The notes beneath the pieces were generated by a model. It was not told the DNA's origin. It worked only from the letters and a program-made list of their open reading frames with translations, and did not search any database. From DAIOGN01 sp036745245 (GTDB lineage Bacteria; Zixibacteria; MSB-5A5; JAUVRN01): a stretch of DNA of 33,035 bases. Every line of letters starts with the position of its first letter. Positions within the stretch are counted from its first letter, which is position 1. The stretch is from NCBI GenBank assembly GCA_036745245.1, contig DAIOGN010000022.1, positions 1 to 33,035 on the forward strand, given 5' to 3'. Shown here piece by piece: positions 31,414 to 33,035 of the stretch. The position numbers and the translations under genes were made by a program.

Positions 31414-33035
31414 CTACTTCAGGAGAAGGAGCTTCCTGGTGGCCACGAATTCGCCCGCGCTTACAACATAGAAGTATAACCCGCTTCCAAGGCCCTGCGG
31501 ACGCCAGCGCGCCGAATGGGTACCTGCGGTCTGTTCCTCATCCACGAGCGTGGCCACGCGGCGGCCCAGGACATTGAAGATTTCCACCTCGACCTTGCAC
31601 GCCTCGGGTAGCGAATATCGGATCACGGTTTCGGCGTTGAAGGGATTGGGAAAGTTCTGCTCAACGGTAAGAGTTGAAGGCAACGTGGTCCCCGCATCCG
31701 GTTCAGTCACTGAGACGGGAGCGCCTTCGAAGGCGTAAAGGGTTCCCGAACCAGACGCCACGTACAGGTGGTGATTCGCCACGGTGAGATAACCGGATGC
31801 GGGATAGCTCCACTCCTTCTGGTGCGTGGTCAGGTTGATGGCATGGCAGCTGTCTGTCCCGCTCACAAATACATAGCCGCTGGAAATTACGGGGGGATAG
31901 GCCAATTTCCTTCCGGCATTGTAATACCACACACCCTTTCCCGTGATCTCGTTGTACACGTAAAGATCACCGGCCCAGATGGTGTACATGAGTCCATTTC
32001 CTATGGCAGGAGCGGCCCGAAACGGGCCCGTCTTGGCGTATTTGACCTTTCGTGTGGCAAGATCCATCACGTGGATGTAATTGGGCGACGGCAGCAAGAG
32101 CAGCCCCAGGGTGGTATCGATGATGGGCGACGCGTTCATCGATGTGGGAGCGATCCAAAGATATACGTCAGGAATCCCCCATTGCACCACACCCGTTGCG
32201 GTCTCCGCGACGGTCAGCTGGCCGCCCGCGAAGCCATACACGGATTGCGCGTGCACAGCTGGAGTCCATTCATCAGCCGCCTGCATGGACTGATTCCAGA
32301 TAAATCTTCCGTCAAATGCATCATAGGCGTACATCCCTCCCGTGAACCCGCCCTGCACAAACACCCGACCGTCGGTGATGGTGGGGGCAAAGTAGCGCGC
32401 GGACTGAGACAGGAAGAACCCCTGCCACTCTAAAGCCCCGTCCTTAAGGTCCAGGCAGAGGATGCGATTCCCTCCACAAATTTGCACGTACGCGTTGCCA
32501 TAAGCTGCGGACGGCGGGGTGATGGAATACTGAACTCCCAGGGACTCGGTCCAGACGGGCGAGCCGTCCTCGCGGTGAAGGCAGGCAATACCGGCCTCCG
32601 CGGTGGTCACGATGGGGGTGACGAGAATGTAATCGCCACTCACTGCCACCTGGTTCAGCGGCGCCGCGAAAGGTGTGGCCGTCCATTTCAGGCCCAGCGA
32701 AGCGGGCGTGGAGTCCTGACGATTGAACCCGGTGTGCTGCGGGTCCGATCCGAGTTGCGTCCAATTTGCGGCGGGCTCCGGGATCACGTACACGTCTACC
32801 TCTCGGAGTTCACCCCAATGGCCGCTGGCGTCGCAGCCCCGCACAAACACGGGGCGGCGGCCGAACGGCCAATCGTCGCTGCTCATCCCGAGTAGTGCTG
32901 CTTCCGTGCTCGAATCGAATTCGTCGTCCACAGCGGTCAGGGGAATTCCGGTTCCTGGTGCGCCGACAGAGTCGAGGAAGCACTCCACCTGCACGACCGG
33001 TGAGTTTGCCGGAGAAGCCGTATCCGAAATCAGTA
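31414..33035 (-). CDS. PQQ-type beta-propeller exported protein with sorting domain, 5' end outside window
   Basis: The frame is open to the right edge, so at least 540 residues are encoded and the N terminus is missing. It holds PQQ-like propeller blades, each with a W or K near a GY/GN strand turn (LGSDPQHTGFNRQDS; VSGDYILVTPIV; CLHREDGSPVWTESL; NAYVQICGGNRILCLDLKDGALEWQG; VRVYAYDAFDGRFIWNQS-like repeats). The C-terminal 85 residues are a sorting domain of the type IX secretion kind (QNFPNPFNAETVIRYSLPE...EIFNVLGRRVATLVDEEQTAGTHSARW...SGLYFYVVSAGEF...KLLLLK). It is probably secreted or surface attached. Propeller proteins of this kind often have no enzymatic role. The upstream 42 bases continue the same frame. 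Confidence 0.85.
   Translation of the reverse strand, partial: LISDTASPANSPVVQVECFLDSVGAPGTGIPLTAVDDEFDSSTEAALLGMSSDDWPFGRRPVFVRGCDASGHWGELREVDVYVIPEPAANWTQLGSDPQHTGFNRQDSTPASLGLKWTATPFAAPLNQVAVSGDYILVTPIVTTAEAGIACLHREDGSPVWTESLGVQYSITPPSAAYGNAYVQICGGNRILCLDLKDGALEWQGFFLSQSARYFAPTITDGRVFVQGGFTGGMYAYDAFDGRFIWNQSMQAADEWTPAVHAQSVYGFAGGQLTVAETATGVVQWGIPDVYLWIAPTSMNASPIIDTTLGLLLLPSPNYIHVMDLATRKVKYAKTGPFRAAPAIGNGLMYTIWAGDLYVYNEITGKGVWYYNAGRKLAYPPVISSGYVFVSGTDSCHAINLTTHQKEWSYPASGYLTVANHHLYVASGSGTLYAFEGAPVSVTEPDAGTTLPSTLTVEQNFPNPFNAETVIRYSLPEACKVEVEIFNVLGRRVATLVDEEQTAGTHSARWRPQGLGSGLYFYVVSAGEFVATRKLLLLK

Overview
The window looks like chromosomal DNA from a GC-rich (roughly 60-65%) Gram-negative bacterium. 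The best guess is an uncultured FCB-group lineage (Eisenbacteria, Krumholzibacteriota or Latescibacterota type). Three things point there: two exported proteins with C-terminal sorting domains of the type IX secretion kind, menaquinone made by the futalosine route, and sigma-54 regulators beside serine/threonine-kinase/TPR proteins. The lineage is an inference. I found no rRNA, tRNA, CRISPR array, insertion sequence or phage gene.

Layout. 1-1686 (minus): a membrane VWA-domain protein, cut by the window edge, and a polyprenyl diphosphate synthase. 1914-7150 (minus): a signalling block with a kinase-like/P-loop protein, an overlapping TPR protein, and a GAF/sigma-54 activator. These are followed by a hairpin terminator and then a short exported-peptide gene that appears to have its own -24/-12 promoter. 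7297-11400 (plus): a CBS protein, the two subunits of a 2-oxoacid:ferredoxin oxidoreductase, and a zinc-ribbon/CBS protein. 11579-12322 (plus): a DUF4349-type lipoprotein, convergent with an NAD(P)-binding SDR gene. 13422-20590 (plus): a six-gene operon for a MacB-like ABC export system (adaptor, ATPase, two permeases) with its own NtrC-type response regulator and histidine kinase. It is preceded by a consensus sigma-54 promoter and two matching enhancer-like sites. 20807-23410 (plus): a large exported protein. 23458-24081 (minus): an exported protein of unknown family. 24270-31263 (minus): a tight seven-gene menaquinone operon (mqnP-mqnM-mqnL-mqnE-mqnA-mqnC-mqnD, no mqnB). 31414-33035 (minus): a PQQ-type beta-propeller protein with a sorting domain, cut by the window edge.

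How it fits together. The polyprenyl synthase could supply the side chain that MqnP attaches in menaquinone synthesis. The ferredoxin-linked 2-oxoacid oxidoreductase, flanked by adenylate-sensing type CBS proteins, suggests energy-responsive central carbon metabolism. Two separate sigma-54 circuits are visible. One is a self-contained export operon that probably regulates itself. The other is a kinase/TPR/sigma-54 activator cluster whose nearest candidate target is a 57-residue exported peptide. The second circuit is the best candidate here for an undescribed system. A dispersed inverted repeat with the core GGGTCAGA occurs three times, and one copy supplies the last codons of mqnD.
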